Source: Fluviicoccus sp. (GTDB taxonomy: Bacteria; Pseudomonadota; Gammaproteobacteria; Pseudomonadales; Moraxellaceae). Taken from it: 64,000 nt of DNA. Below the pieces are notes generated by a model that saw only the letters and a list, made by a program, of their open reading frames with translations, was not told the origin of the DNA and made no database searches. Location: assembly GCF_030646115.1 (NCBI RefSeq), contig NZ_JAUSMX010000006.1:120456-184455 (forward strand). Direction: 5' to 3'. The translations under genes were made by a program, and so were the position numbers. Of the stretch, positions 18,106-25,938 are shown in pieces. Position 1 is the first letter of the stretch. Every line of letters begins with the position of its first letter.

Positions 18106-18735
18106 TTACCCCCGCTTCCCCAATGCCTCCCCCGCAATCCATTTGAACTGCGCCAGTAATCTTTCCACCGTATAAAGCTGCGGATCACTCAAGCGCAGCC
18201 GCACCAGTTCATCGCCAATGATGTGCATCAGATGAATGGTCAGCTCGGGGTCGGGACTGGCATGCAGCCGCGTGTCCGGGCTGAGCGAGGCAAACAGGCT
18301 GGTGAAATACTGGTGGGTCAGCGCCCTGCCCTGCGCCAGCCGTTCGTAAAGCTCCGGCGGCCCGCCCTCCGACGGCATCAGGAACATGCGCCAAGTGGCG
18401 GGGTCATCGTCCACCGCCCGCAGAATGCCCTCCATCGCCGACATGAACCGGTCCTGCTGGTCCGGCGACGACGGCAGCACCGCCCGCAGGAAGGCATGAC
18501 TGGCGCGCGCATGCTCGCGGTCCACCAAGGCCACCAGCAGGCCCGGCAAACTGGTGAACTGCTGGTAGATCAGCGTCCGGGTGACGCCGCACTCCGCCGC
18601 CACCCGCTCAATGGTGGCGGCCCGGAACCCTTCGGTATCCACCAGGCGGCGCGTGGCGTCCAGCAACTGTTCCCGGCGCTGGGTGGCGCTCATGCGCTGG
18701 CGGACGGGCGGGGCTGTATCTTTTTTCATCGTCAT
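18106..18735 (-). CDS. TetR/AcrR-family transcriptional regulator
   Basis: A 209-residue repressor-type protein. Residues about 16-62 form the TetR DNA-binding domain (RREQLLDATRRLVDTEGF, then the helix-turn-helix ERVAAECGVTRTLIYQQF). The remaining 145 residues are the ligand-binding and dimer domain, without recognisable specificity. The start may be at 18735 or at the ATG two codons later. It is divergent from the MpaB-like oxygenase gene at 18859, with a candidate operator in the 123-bp gap, the normal arrangement for a TetR repressor and its target. Confidence 0.92.
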   Translation of the reverse strand: MTMKKDTAPPVRQRMSATQRREQLLDATRRLVDTEGFRAATIERVAAECGVTRTLIYQQFTSLPGLLVALVDREHARASHAFLRAVLPSSPDQQDRFMSAMEGILRAVDDDPATWRMFLMPSEGGPPELYERLAQGRALTHQYFTSLFASLSPDTRLHASPDPELTIHLMHIIGDELVRLRLSDPQLYTVERLLAQFKWIAGEALGKRG

Positions 18736-18777
18736 GGCTTGAATACGGCAAATCCTTAGCGTAACTTACAAATGGAA

Positions 18778-18794
18778 ACTTACCAAAAGTAAGT
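18778..18794. promoter_or_regulatory. Candidate TetR operator
   Basis: ACTTAC, five bases, GTAAGT: a perfect 17-bp dyad in the middle of the gap between the divergent TetR and MpaB-like genes. A further direct copy of AACTTAC lies at 18763-18769, so the site may be compound. Assignment to the TetR protein is inferred from symmetry and position. Confidence 0.5.
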
Positions 18795-18858
18795 ACCGAA
18801 AAAACGAATCGGGGAACCTACCCCGACCCCGCGTTATCTTTTAAAGGAACCGGCCGCC

Positions 18859-19833
18859 ATGTTCAATCCACGCCACCCCCTCGACTGGATGTTCGACGCC
18901 ATTTTCGAGCGCGATATCCGCCGCACCTTCTTCCCCGGCGTGCAGTTCGACACGCCGGCGGGCGATCGCGGCTGGTTCGGCCCCGGCAGCGCGGTGTGGC
19001 ATGTCTTTGGCCACCATCAGGTGACCCTGCTGGCACTGGGCGTGGCGGCGGCCATTGAATCCACCTATCCCGAAACCGAGGCCGCCAACAACGACCACTC
19101 GCGGGTGTGGAAGCGCGATGAACACGGCAAGTCCACCGGACGTCTGAGTGTACGCGGCAACCGGGTGCGTCAGGGCCACACCATGAGTTTCTTTCTGGGT
19201 TGTGTGTTCGGCCCCAGTGAAGTGGCGGAAAAACTGTGCCGCACCGTCAGCGCCATGCACCACCGGGTGAAGGGGACGGGCGCCGGCGGGCTGGTCTATG
19301 ACGCCGACAATCCGCAGATCTTCCGCTGGAATTACGCAACGCTGGCCTGGGCCTTCGCCACCACGCATGAGAAGTATCACCCCCACCCGCTGCGCGGCCG
19401 CGACCTGGACCGTTTCTACCGGGAATTCACCCGTATTGGCGAGGCGCTGGGCGGCCGCGACCTGCCGGCTACGAAGCAGGAAGTCTGGGATTGCCTGCGC
19501 AGCGAATTCCACCGTTTGAAGACCCCGGACCATCTGGAAACCTACAGCGTGGCAATTGTCCAGGGCGTGGAAAACCACCGTCTGCGCCGCATCCTTCCGG
19601 ATTTGTTCCACTGGGCCATTCTGGACCTGCAGCCGCCGGTAGTGCAGCAGTTGGTGCACTTTGAGCGCGGCAACCCGCTGGCGGCGGAAGCCCGCATCCA
19701 AGTATTGAAGGGTCTGTGCAAGGCCATGGCGGAACTGGGCGGGCCGTTGAAGGAGATCCAGGCGGCGCAGCGGCGGGCAAAAGTCCAGCGGGGCTATGCA
19801 GCGGCGCAGACACTCCTGTTAAGCCCGGAATAA
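18859..19833 (+). CDS. MpaB-like oxygenase family protein (DUF2236)
   Basis: A 324-residue protein of the DUF2236/MpaB family, haem-binding oxygenases related to latex-clearing protein and fungal MpaB. Support comes from the overall pattern: an N-terminal FGPGSAVWHVFGHHQVTLL block, the histidine-containing block SAMHHRVKGTG at about residue 135, and FRWNYATLAWAFATTHEKYH at about residue 155, all rich in the histidines expected for haem or metal ligation. AAAGGAA lies 9 bases before the ATG. The substrate is unknown; oxidative cleavage of a polyisoprenoid or terpenoid is the best-known activity. Divergent from the TetR gene, it is probably that regulator's target. Confidence 0.8.
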   Translation: MFNPRHPLDWMFDAIFERDIRRTFFPGVQFDTPAGDRGWFGPGSAVWHVFGHHQVTLLALGVAAAIESTYPETEAANNDHSRVWKRDEHGKSTGRLSVRGNRVRQGHTMSFFLGCVFGPSEVAEKLCRTVSAMHHRVKGTGAGGLVYDADNPQIFRWNYATLAWAFATTHEKYHPHPLRGRDLDRFYREFTRIGEALGGRDLPATKQEVWDCLRSEFHRLKTPDHLETYSVAIVQGVENHRLRRILPDLFHWAILDLQPPVVQQLVHFERGNPLAAEARIQVLKGLCKAMAELGGPLKEIQAAQRRAKVQRGYAAAQTLLLSPE

Positions 19834-19881
19834 CCAAAACCGGCCAACCCCTTGATGCCTGCTGCTTTTCAGCTATAGCCA

Positions 19882-19933
19882 TTGACCCGCGCCGCAAAAA
19901 GCATATTCTCGGCTGACAATGATAATAATTCGC
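19882..19933 (+). promoter_or_regulatory. Sigma-70-like promoter with an overlapping Fur-box-like sequence
   Basis: TTGACC at 19882-19887 and TATTCT at 19904-19909 are spaced by 16 bp. The sequence 19915-19933 matches the 19-bp Fur consensus at 15 of 19 positions by my count, including the central AATGATAAT. The expected transcription start falls in or beside this box, and the START-like gene begins at 19945. Control by Fur is a sequence-based prediction only. Confidence 0.5.
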
Positions 19934-19944
19934 AGGCCTTCCCC

Positions 19945-20655
19945 ATGTTCCGAGTCCCTCCCCTGATACGCCCTTTGCTGTTGCTGTCCGTGCTGGGTTC
20001 CGGCACCGCCTTGGCCGCCAACGAAGATCTGGATGAACTGCGCTCCAGCGACAGCAACGAATGGCAGCAGGTCAAGAACGACAGGTATCACCAAATCAAG
20101 ACCTGGTCCAAGCGTGAGGACGGCAAGCGTATCCGCTCGTTCAAGATTGAAGCGACCATGGACACCACGCTGGAAGCCATTGCCCGGGCAACCTTCGACT
20201 TCGACAACTACCCGCGCTGGTACTTCAAGATGAAGCAGTCGAGGGTGCTGAAACAGGTCTCGCCGACCGAAGTGTATTTCTATCAGGTATTTTCCGCACC
20301 ACCCGGACTGCCGGACCGGGATGTCGTGGTGCACCTGGTCATCGATCCGTACAACACCCGCCGTGGAAACCTGCGCCTCAACATTTCGGCTGCGCCCGAT
20401 TACATGCCGCCGCAGCCGGGACTGGTGCGCATGCCGGGATTCAACATGACCACCACCTACACCCCGCTGCCGGAAGGCAAGTGGAAGCTGGATGCCGAGG
20501 GCTATATCGATCCGGGTGGAACGGCGCCGACCTGGGCGACCAACTATGTGCAGCGCAATGCCCCCTATCAGGTGTTGCTGGGCCTGCAACGGGTGAGCTC
20601 CAGCGAGGAATACACGCAGAGCAAGAAGCCGATGCTGTTCAAGTACCGGGATTAA
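19945..20655 (+). CDS. START/SRPBCC-like exported protein
   Basis: A 236-residue protein; the ATG at 19945 is chosen because it opens on a signal peptide (LLLLSVLGSGTALA). The mature part looks like a START/SRPBCC ligand-binding domain: a first strand-rich segment (DRYHQIKTWSKRE), then ARATFDFDNYPRWYFKMKQSRVLK, GLPDRDVVVHLVIDP and a C-terminal helix (GLQRV onwards). Such domains hold lipids or other hydrophobic ligands. It is the full-length relative of the truncated gene at the left edge. A promoter and Fur-like box lie directly upstream. The MpaB-like oxygenase gene is 111 bp away on the same strand, but the separate promoter suggests independent expression. Confidence 0.85.
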   Translation: MFRVPPLIRPLLLLSVLGSGTALAANEDLDELRSSDSNEWQQVKNDRYHQIKTWSKREDGKRIRSFKIEATMDTTLEAIARATFDFDNYPRWYFKMKQSRVLKQVSPTEVYFYQVFSAPPGLPDRDVVVHLVIDPYNTRRGNLRLNISAAPDYMPPQPGLVRMPGFNMTTTYTPLPEGKWKLDAEGYIDPGGTAPTWATNYVQRNAPYQVLLGLQRVSSSEEYTQSKKPMLFKYRD

Positions 20656-20696
20656 GCTTCGCTCAGGCATTACACCGAAAGTGTCCAACAGGGGTT

Positions 20697-20742
20697 GTCG
20701 CCATTCCGCAATAACCCCTGCCGTATTCCGCTAAGCTGCCGA
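20697..20742 (+). repeat. 46-bp upstream sequence repeated at 32811
   Basis: This stretch, 30 to 75 bp before the alpha/beta hydrolase ATG, matches 32811-32856 at 42 of 46 positions. In both places it precedes alpha/beta hydrolase sequence (intact here, a fragment there). High identity outside coding sequence suggests a conserved promoter or regulator site, though I cannot assign one. Confidence 0.7.
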
Positions 20743-20771
20743 CTCCGCCTTATCCCTGTTCCGGAGTCCCC

Positions 20772-21713
20772 ATGCGCAAGATCGCCATTGCCACCTGCCT
20801 CGCGCTCAGCCTGGCCATCACCGCCTGCACCCCGGACCAGGAAGACAAAATCAGCGCCTGGGCCATCCACGGCGAGCGCTCACGCTCGAACCTGGAACTG
20901 AAAAGGATCACCGTGGACGGTTTCAACATGGCCTATCTGGAAGGCGGACAGGGCGATACGGTGTTCCTGATCCACGGTTTCCAGTCCAACAAGGACATCT
21001 GGGTGCGCATGGCGCGCCAATTGACGAAACACTACCACGTCATCGCCATCGACCTGCCCGCCCATGGTGAAAGCACCATTCTGCCGGACCGCAGCTACAC
21101 CGTGCCCGAACAGGCAAAACGGGTGATTGCCTTCATGGACGCGCTGAAGCTGAAGCAGCCAGTAAATGTGATGGGCCATTCCATGGGCGGCGCCATTGCC
21201 TTTCATGTCGCCGTGATGGCACCGGGCCATGTCAAGAGCCTGGCGCTGGTGAGCTCCGCCGGGGTTATTTCCCCCACGCCCAGCGAACTGTGGCGACTGA
21301 ACCAACAGGGCAAGAATCCGCTGATTGTGCGTAATGAACGCGATTACGAAGCCATGCTCGACTTCACCCTGAGCGACCGGCCGTGGATTCCCGGCCCGGT
21401 GATCGCCACCCTGACCCGTGAAGCGATTGCCCGGCAGCAGATTGGTGAAAAGATTTACCGCGAACTGGCCCCCGCCAATTCAATGAAGGCGGAAGAAGCC
21501 CTGACGATGATCCATGTACCGGCGCTGGTGATCTGGGGCGATCAGGACAAGGTGCTGGATGTCTCCAGCGTTGGCGTATTCAAGCAGTATTTGCCGCAGG
21601 CGCAGGTGACGGTGTTCAAGGGCGTGGGGCATGCGCCGCCGCTGGAACGGACGGAGGAAACGGCCGCGGTCTATCAGGAATTCCTCGGTAAAAGTCAGCC
21701 CGTTATCCACTGA
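20772..21713 (+). CDS. Lipoprotein alpha/beta hydrolase
   Basis: A 313-residue protein with a lipoprotein signal peptide: hydrophobic stretch then the lipobox LAITAC, with the lipidated cysteine at residue 19. The mature part is an alpha/beta hydrolase: oxyanion region LIHGFQ, nucleophile elbow GHSMGG (serine about 139), WGDQDKVLD supplying the acid and GVGHAPPLE supplying the histidine. It probably acts on a lipid or small ester in the periplasm or at a membrane surface; the substrate is unknown. The upstream 46 bp are repeated at 32811, where a fragment of a related gene survives. Confidence 0.92.
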   Translation: MRKIAIATCLALSLAITACTPDQEDKISAWAIHGERSRSNLELKRITVDGFNMAYLEGGQGDTVFLIHGFQSNKDIWVRMARQLTKHYHVIAIDLPAHGESTILPDRSYTVPEQAKRVIAFMDALKLKQPVNVMGHSMGGAIAFHVAVMAPGHVKSLALVSSAGVISPTPSELWRLNQQGKNPLIVRNERDYEAMLDFTLSDRPWIPGPVIATLTREAIARQQIGEKIYRELAPANSMKAEEALTMIHVPALVIWGDQDKVLDVSSVGVFKQYLPQAQVTVFKGVGHAPPLERTEETAAVYQEFLGKSQPVIH

Positions 21714-21925
21714 CGGAAATGGATAAACGACACAAAATGTCGCCAGTCAGTCCCGGCCAGGGGTGGTCGTCTATGGACACGGGCCTGCGTCATGCTATTG
21801 TTCTTCGACCGCGACAGTCCGCACAGAATGGCGGCCGCCGTCCGGTATAGCATCCGACCAACCCGACAATAACCGTCAAGGAGACCGGACGGCTTAACCG
21901 CCCTGCCCGGACAAGACCACGAGAC

Positions 21926-23254
21926 ATGGATACCACCCGCCCCCGACTGACGCCGGAACAGGCGTTGCAATTCGCGCCAGATGCCAGTGCGGCGCAAAAT
22001 GCACAGAAGCTCGCCAAGCCCGGCCAGTGGCAGATCCTGCGCTGCCGCCCCCCGGTCATCTGGGGTGAAATCCAGGGCAGCGCCCTCTACAAAGCCGCCT
22101 TCGACCTCGACACCCTCGAATTCAAATGCTCCTGCCCCAGCCGCAAGCAACCCTGCAAGCACGGGCTGGCGCTGGTGCTGTCCTGGGCTCAGGGCGCCGA
22201 ACGCTTCGAGGAGGCGGAGCCCGGCGGCTGGGTCAGTGAATGGCTGGCCAAGCGTCAGGCGGCGGCCGACAAGAAGAGTGCGAAGGCGGCGGCGGGTGAC
22301 GAAGCCGCCAAGCCGGTGGATGCCGCCGCGCAGGCCAAACGCCTCGCCGCCCGGGAGAAAAAAGTCCAGGGCGGCATGGATGAATTGCGGATCTGGCTGG
22401 ACGACCTGCTGCGCGGCGGCCTCGCCCATGCGCGCACCCTCTCCGGCAGCCACTTCGAGCGCATGGCCGGACGGCTGGTGGACGCCCAGGCTGCCGGACT
22501 GGCGGCGCTGGTGCAGGAGCTGGCCGGTGCACTGCGACTGGCACACTGGCAACAGGCCGCGCCGCAGGCGCTGGCCCGCCTGGGCCTGCTGTTGGAAAGC
22601 CATGCCCGGCAGCCAAGTTTGCCGCCTGAATTCCAAGCTGATGTGCGCACCCTGATCGGCTGGACGGTCGGACAGGACGAGGTGCTGGCCACTCCGCCGC
22701 TGGCGGACGACTGGCTGGTGCTGTCCCACCGCGACGGCGATCTGGACACCGGTAACGGACGCTTCCGGCGGCAATGGCTGTGGGGACGGAACAGCGGCCG
22801 CGCGGCGCTGCTGCTGTCCTTCGCCTTTGGCGGGCAAAACCTCAATCCGCCCTTTCCGGCAGGCATGACCCTTCCCGCCCGCCTGTGCTGGTACCCCTCG
22901 GCGACGCCCTCACGGGCGCTGGTGCAGCAGCACGATGCCCCGCAATCGCTGCCGCTGCCCGCCACCCTGGGCTATGCCACACTGGCGGACGCGCTGGACG
23001 CCCAGGCTGCGCAACTGGCGCTCAACCCCTTGCTGCACCTGTTGCCCTGGCTGTTGAACGCCGTCATCCCCGTCCCCGCCGACCAGGGCTGGGTGCTGCG
23101 TGACAGCGCCGGACAGGCCGTGCCGGCGCTGGTGGACGATGGCTGGTCGCTGCTGGCGTTGTCAGGCGGCCTGCCGCTCTGTGTGTTCGGGGAATGGGAT
23201 GGCGAACGCCTGCGCGTACTGGACGCCTGGTGCGACGGGGAGATGCTGGCATGA
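21926..23254 (+). CDS. SWIM zinc-finger protein (YehQ-like)
   Basis: A 442-residue protein with a SWIM zinc finger near residues 66-85: CSCPSRKQPCKHGLAL fits CxCx(n)CxH. SWIM domains bind zinc and are found in DNA- or protein-binding proteins. The first 110 residues around the finger look conserved; the rest is alanine- and leucine-rich without a motif I know. It opens a five-gene operon in which every junction overlaps by 4 to 8 bases or is very close. This set corresponds to the E. coli yehL-yehM-yehP-yehQ group plus a DUF5691 gene. Biochemical role undefined. Confidence 0.85.
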   Translation: MDTTRPRLTPEQALQFAPDASAAQNAQKLAKPGQWQILRCRPPVIWGEIQGSALYKAAFDLDTLEFKCSCPSRKQPCKHGLALVLSWAQGAERFEEAEPGGWVSEWLAKRQAAADKKSAKAAAGDEAAKPVDAAAQAKRLAAREKKVQGGMDELRIWLDDLLRGGLAHARTLSGSHFERMAGRLVDAQAAGLAALVQELAGALRLAHWQQAAPQALARLGLLLESHARQPSLPPEFQADVRTLIGWTVGQDEVLATPPLADDWLVLSHRDGDLDTGNGRFRRQWLWGRNSGRAALLLSFAFGGQNLNPPFPAGMTLPARLCWYPSATPSRALVQQHDAPQSLPLPATLGYATLADALDAQAAQLALNPLLHLLPWLLNAVIPVPADQGWVLRDSAGQAVPALVDDGWSLLALSGGLPLCVFGEWDGERLRVLDAWCDGEMLA

Positions 23255-24843
23255 ACACGGTCTGGCAACAGCTGGAAATCGCCGCCCTGATGGGGGCGGG
23301 CAAAACCGCACCGGTCACCGACTGGCCGCATTCGCTGCAAACCCTGATGGAGAGCCTATCCGGCCGCGACAGCAGCCGCGAACTGCTGATGCAACTGGCC
23401 ATCCTCGCCCCCTGGCAGCGCGCCGGGCAGCAACTGCCGGTGGTGGATGCGCTGCCGGCCGCTGAACCGGAAATGACGCTGAAACCCTTGAATACGGAAG
23501 CGCGGCGCTGCCTGCAAACCGCACTCGCTGACCGGCAGGAGCTGCTCCCCGCCCTGCTGCAAGCCCTGGCGGACGGTGCATACCACGCGCCCCACGCCAG
23601 CCTGCCCGCCCTGCTGAAACTGGCGGAGCAGCGCCGCGAGCTGCGGCTGCCGCTCGGCAAAGTGGCGGGAGCCCGTGGCCAGTGGCTGGCCGCCCAGAAT
23701 CCGGCCTGGCGCTGGCTGACCGGGGCGACGCTGCCGGTGGACAGCGATGCGGCAACCGTAAACGCTTTCTGGCAAGACGCCGGACAGCCCGCGCGCGAGC
23801 TCTTCTTCATCCGCTGGCGGCTCGCGGATGCCGACGGCGCGCGCGGCTGGCTGCAGACACTCTGGCCCACCGAATCGGCGACATCCCGCGCCGCCCTGCT
23901 GGCGCTATGCCGCCACGGGCTGCACGCGGCTGACACCGGCTGGCTGGACTCGCTGCTGGATGACCGCAGCAAGCCGGTGCGCGAACAGGCAGTGGCGCTG
24001 TTGATGCGCCTGCCGGATTCCCCGTGGCGGCAACGCATGCAGGCGGCGGCCGCCACCTGCATCCAGGTGAAGCGGGGGCTTATCCGCAAAAACCTGGAAA
24101 TCATGCCACCCGAGACATTGACCCCCGCCCTGACCCGTGACGGTCTGGAGCCGCTGACCGCTCCGTCCCAAGGCCTGGGTGAAAAAGCGGTCTGGCTGAG
24201 AACCATCATCACCGGAGCGGGCTGTGAATGGCTGCTGGCTCACAGCAGCATGGACGCGCAGACACTGGTCGCCGCGCTGGGCAAGACGGACTGGAAGGAT
24301 GTGCTGTTACAGGGGCTGGCGTTAGCCGCCCCGGCAACCGGGCATGCCGGCATGCTGAACGTCCTGCTGGCGCAAAGCCTTTCCCCATCGCAGGCGCTGA
24401 GCCTGCTGCAAGCCCTGCCGGACCAGCTTCGCGAAGAAACCTTGATGCAGCAGGCGCAAGCGGCGAAAAACCTGGAAACCGGTCTCATGCTCCTCGGCCA
24501 GCGGTTGTCAGGCCTCACGCCCTGGCGCTGGTCGGAAGCCTTTACCACCGCCGTCCTGCGCGGCTGGCAGGGACTCGCAGCGACCGTGAACCCGGGACCG
24601 GATTACCTGCGGCTTCGGCTGTCCTCGCTGCATCAGCCCCTGTCGCTTTACGGCTGCACATGCCTGCTGCCCGCCTTGCCGCCCGGCCTGCCGGAAGTGG
24701 CCGAGACCTGGCGCTTCCGCCTGCATGCCGAGGCCGCACTGGCCGCCGGGGCGCCTGATACGCCCCCCAATTCCGCCGCTCCAAGCCCCATGCCGGAGCC
24801 GCTCCCGAACCACCACCGCAACCAGGAAAGCGACCATGAGTGA
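23251..24843 (+). CDS. DUF5691 family protein
   Basis: A 530-residue protein. Its ATG overlaps the stop of the SWIM gene (ATGA at 23251-23254), which fixes the start. It has helical, repeat-like leucine-rich composition (for example WLDSLLDDRSKPVREQAVALLMRLP near residue 230, HEAT-like). I assign DUF5691 from this composition and from its usual place between SWIM and MoxR genes. Function unknown; a scaffold for the AAA+ protein is a reasonable guess. It overlaps the next gene by 8 bases. Confidence 0.7.
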   Translation: MNTVWQQLEIAALMGAGKTAPVTDWPHSLQTLMESLSGRDSSRELLMQLAILAPWQRAGQQLPVVDALPAAEPEMTLKPLNTEARRCLQTALADRQELLPALLQALADGAYHAPHASLPALLKLAEQRRELRLPLGKVAGARGQWLAAQNPAWRWLTGATLPVDSDAATVNAFWQDAGQPARELFFIRWRLADADGARGWLQTLWPTESATSRAALLALCRHGLHAADTGWLDSLLDDRSKPVREQAVALLMRLPDSPWRQRMQAAAATCIQVKRGLIRKNLEIMPPETLTPALTRDGLEPLTAPSQGLGEKAVWLRTIITGAGCEWLLAHSSMDAQTLVAALGKTDWKDVLLQGLALAAPATGHAGMLNVLLAQSLSPSQALSLLQALPDQLREETLMQQAQAAKNLETGLMLLGQRLSGLTPWRWSEAFTTAVLRGWQGLAATVNPGPDYLRLRLSSLHQPLSLYGCTCLLPALPPGLPEVAETWRFRLHAEAALAAGAPDTPPNSAAPSPMPEPLPNHHRNQESDHE

Positions 24844-25915
24844 CGTCCTCCGGCAACGCGCCGAACACCAATATGCCGCCGAGCTGGCGACCCTTGCCGA
24901 CACGGACCGCCTGCCCCGGCCGCCGCAATGGAAGCTGTCGCCACAGGCCGTGGTCACCTATCTGCTGGGCGGCAAGCTCGCCAACGGCGTCGAGATCACC
25001 CCGAAATACATCGGCAACCGCCGCCTGATGGAAATCGCCGTCGCCACCCTCGCCACCGACCGCGCCCTGCTGCTGCTGGGCGTGCCCGGCACCGCCAAGT
25101 CCTGGGTGTCGGAGCATCTGGCCGCCGCCATCAGCGGCGACAGCAGCCTGCTGGTGCAGGGCACGGCGGGCACCAGCGAGGAAGCACTGCGCTACGGCTG
25201 GAACTACGCCATGCTGCTGGCCAAGGGCCCCAGCCCGGAAGCGCTGGTGCCCAGCCCGATGCTGAACGCCATGCGCAACGGCCGCCTGGCGCGCGTCGAG
25301 GAACTGACCCGCATTCCCGCCGATGTGCAGGACACGCTGATCACCATGCTGTCCGAGAAGACGCTGCCGGTGCCGGAGCTGGGCATCGACTTCCAGGCGA
25401 TCAAGGGCTTCAACGTCATCGCCACCGCCAACAACCGCGACAAGGGCGTCAACGACCTTTCTTCCGCCCTCAAACGCCGCTTCAACACTGTCATCCTGCC
25501 AACGCCGGACTCCCTGCATGAGGAAATCGACATTGTGCGCAGCCGACTCGCCGCACTGGGCAAGGTGCTGGAACTGCCCGACCTGCCGCCCGCCGACGAG
25601 CAGATCCGCCGCGTGGTGACAATCTTCCGCGAACTGCGCAACGGTGTCACCGAAGACCGCAAGACCCAGCTCAAGGCCCCCAGCGGTTCGCTGAGCACCG
25701 CCGAAGCCATCTCGGTGATGAGCAACGGCTGGGCCATGGCCTCGCATTTCGGCGACGGCGTGGTCAAGGCCGACGACATCGCCGCCGGGCTGCTGGGCGC
25801 GGTGCTGAAAGACCCGGTGCAGGACCGAGCCCCCTGGCAGGAATACCTGGAAACGGTGGTCAAGGAACGCGATGACTGGAAAGACCTGTACCGCGCCTGC
25901 CGGGCGCTGGACTGA
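24836..25915 (+). CDS. MoxR-type AAA+ ATPase (YehL-like)
   Basis: A 359-residue AAA+ ATPase. Walker A is GVPGTAKS at 82-89, a Walker B region is LARVEEL at about 151-157, sensor 1 is in NVIATANN (about residue 193-200), and an arginine-finger candidate lies in ALKRRF near 215. MoxR proteins act as chaperone-like remodelling ATPases, usually with a VWA partner, which here is the last gene of the operon. The ATG at 24836 is inside the end of the DUF5691 gene, and the upstream open frame is not conserved-looking. It most resembles the YehL subfamily. Confidence 0.9.
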   Translation: MSDVLRQRAEHQYAAELATLADTDRLPRPPQWKLSPQAVVTYLLGGKLANGVEITPKYIGNRRLMEIAVATLATDRALLLLGVPGTAKSWVSEHLAAAISGDSSLLVQGTAGTSEEALRYGWNYAMLLAKGPSPEALVPSPMLNAMRNGRLARVEELTRIPADVQDTLITMLSEKTLPVPELGIDFQAIKGFNVIATANNRDKGVNDLSSALKRRFNTVILPTPDSLHEEIDIVRSRLAALGKVLELPDLPPADEQIRRVVTIFRELRNGVTEDRKTQLKAPSGSLSTAEAISVMSNGWAMASHFGDGVVKADDIAAGLLGAVLKDPVQDRAPWQEYLETVVKERDDWKDLYRACRALD

Positions 25916-25938
25916 GCGGCCTACGCGAGCGAGTGGAC

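Noticed and set aside
17943..18146. 67-codon plus-strand frame after the exported protein
   Set aside because: It overlaps the 3' end of the TetR gene on the other strand and starts within a palindrome; no ribosome site.
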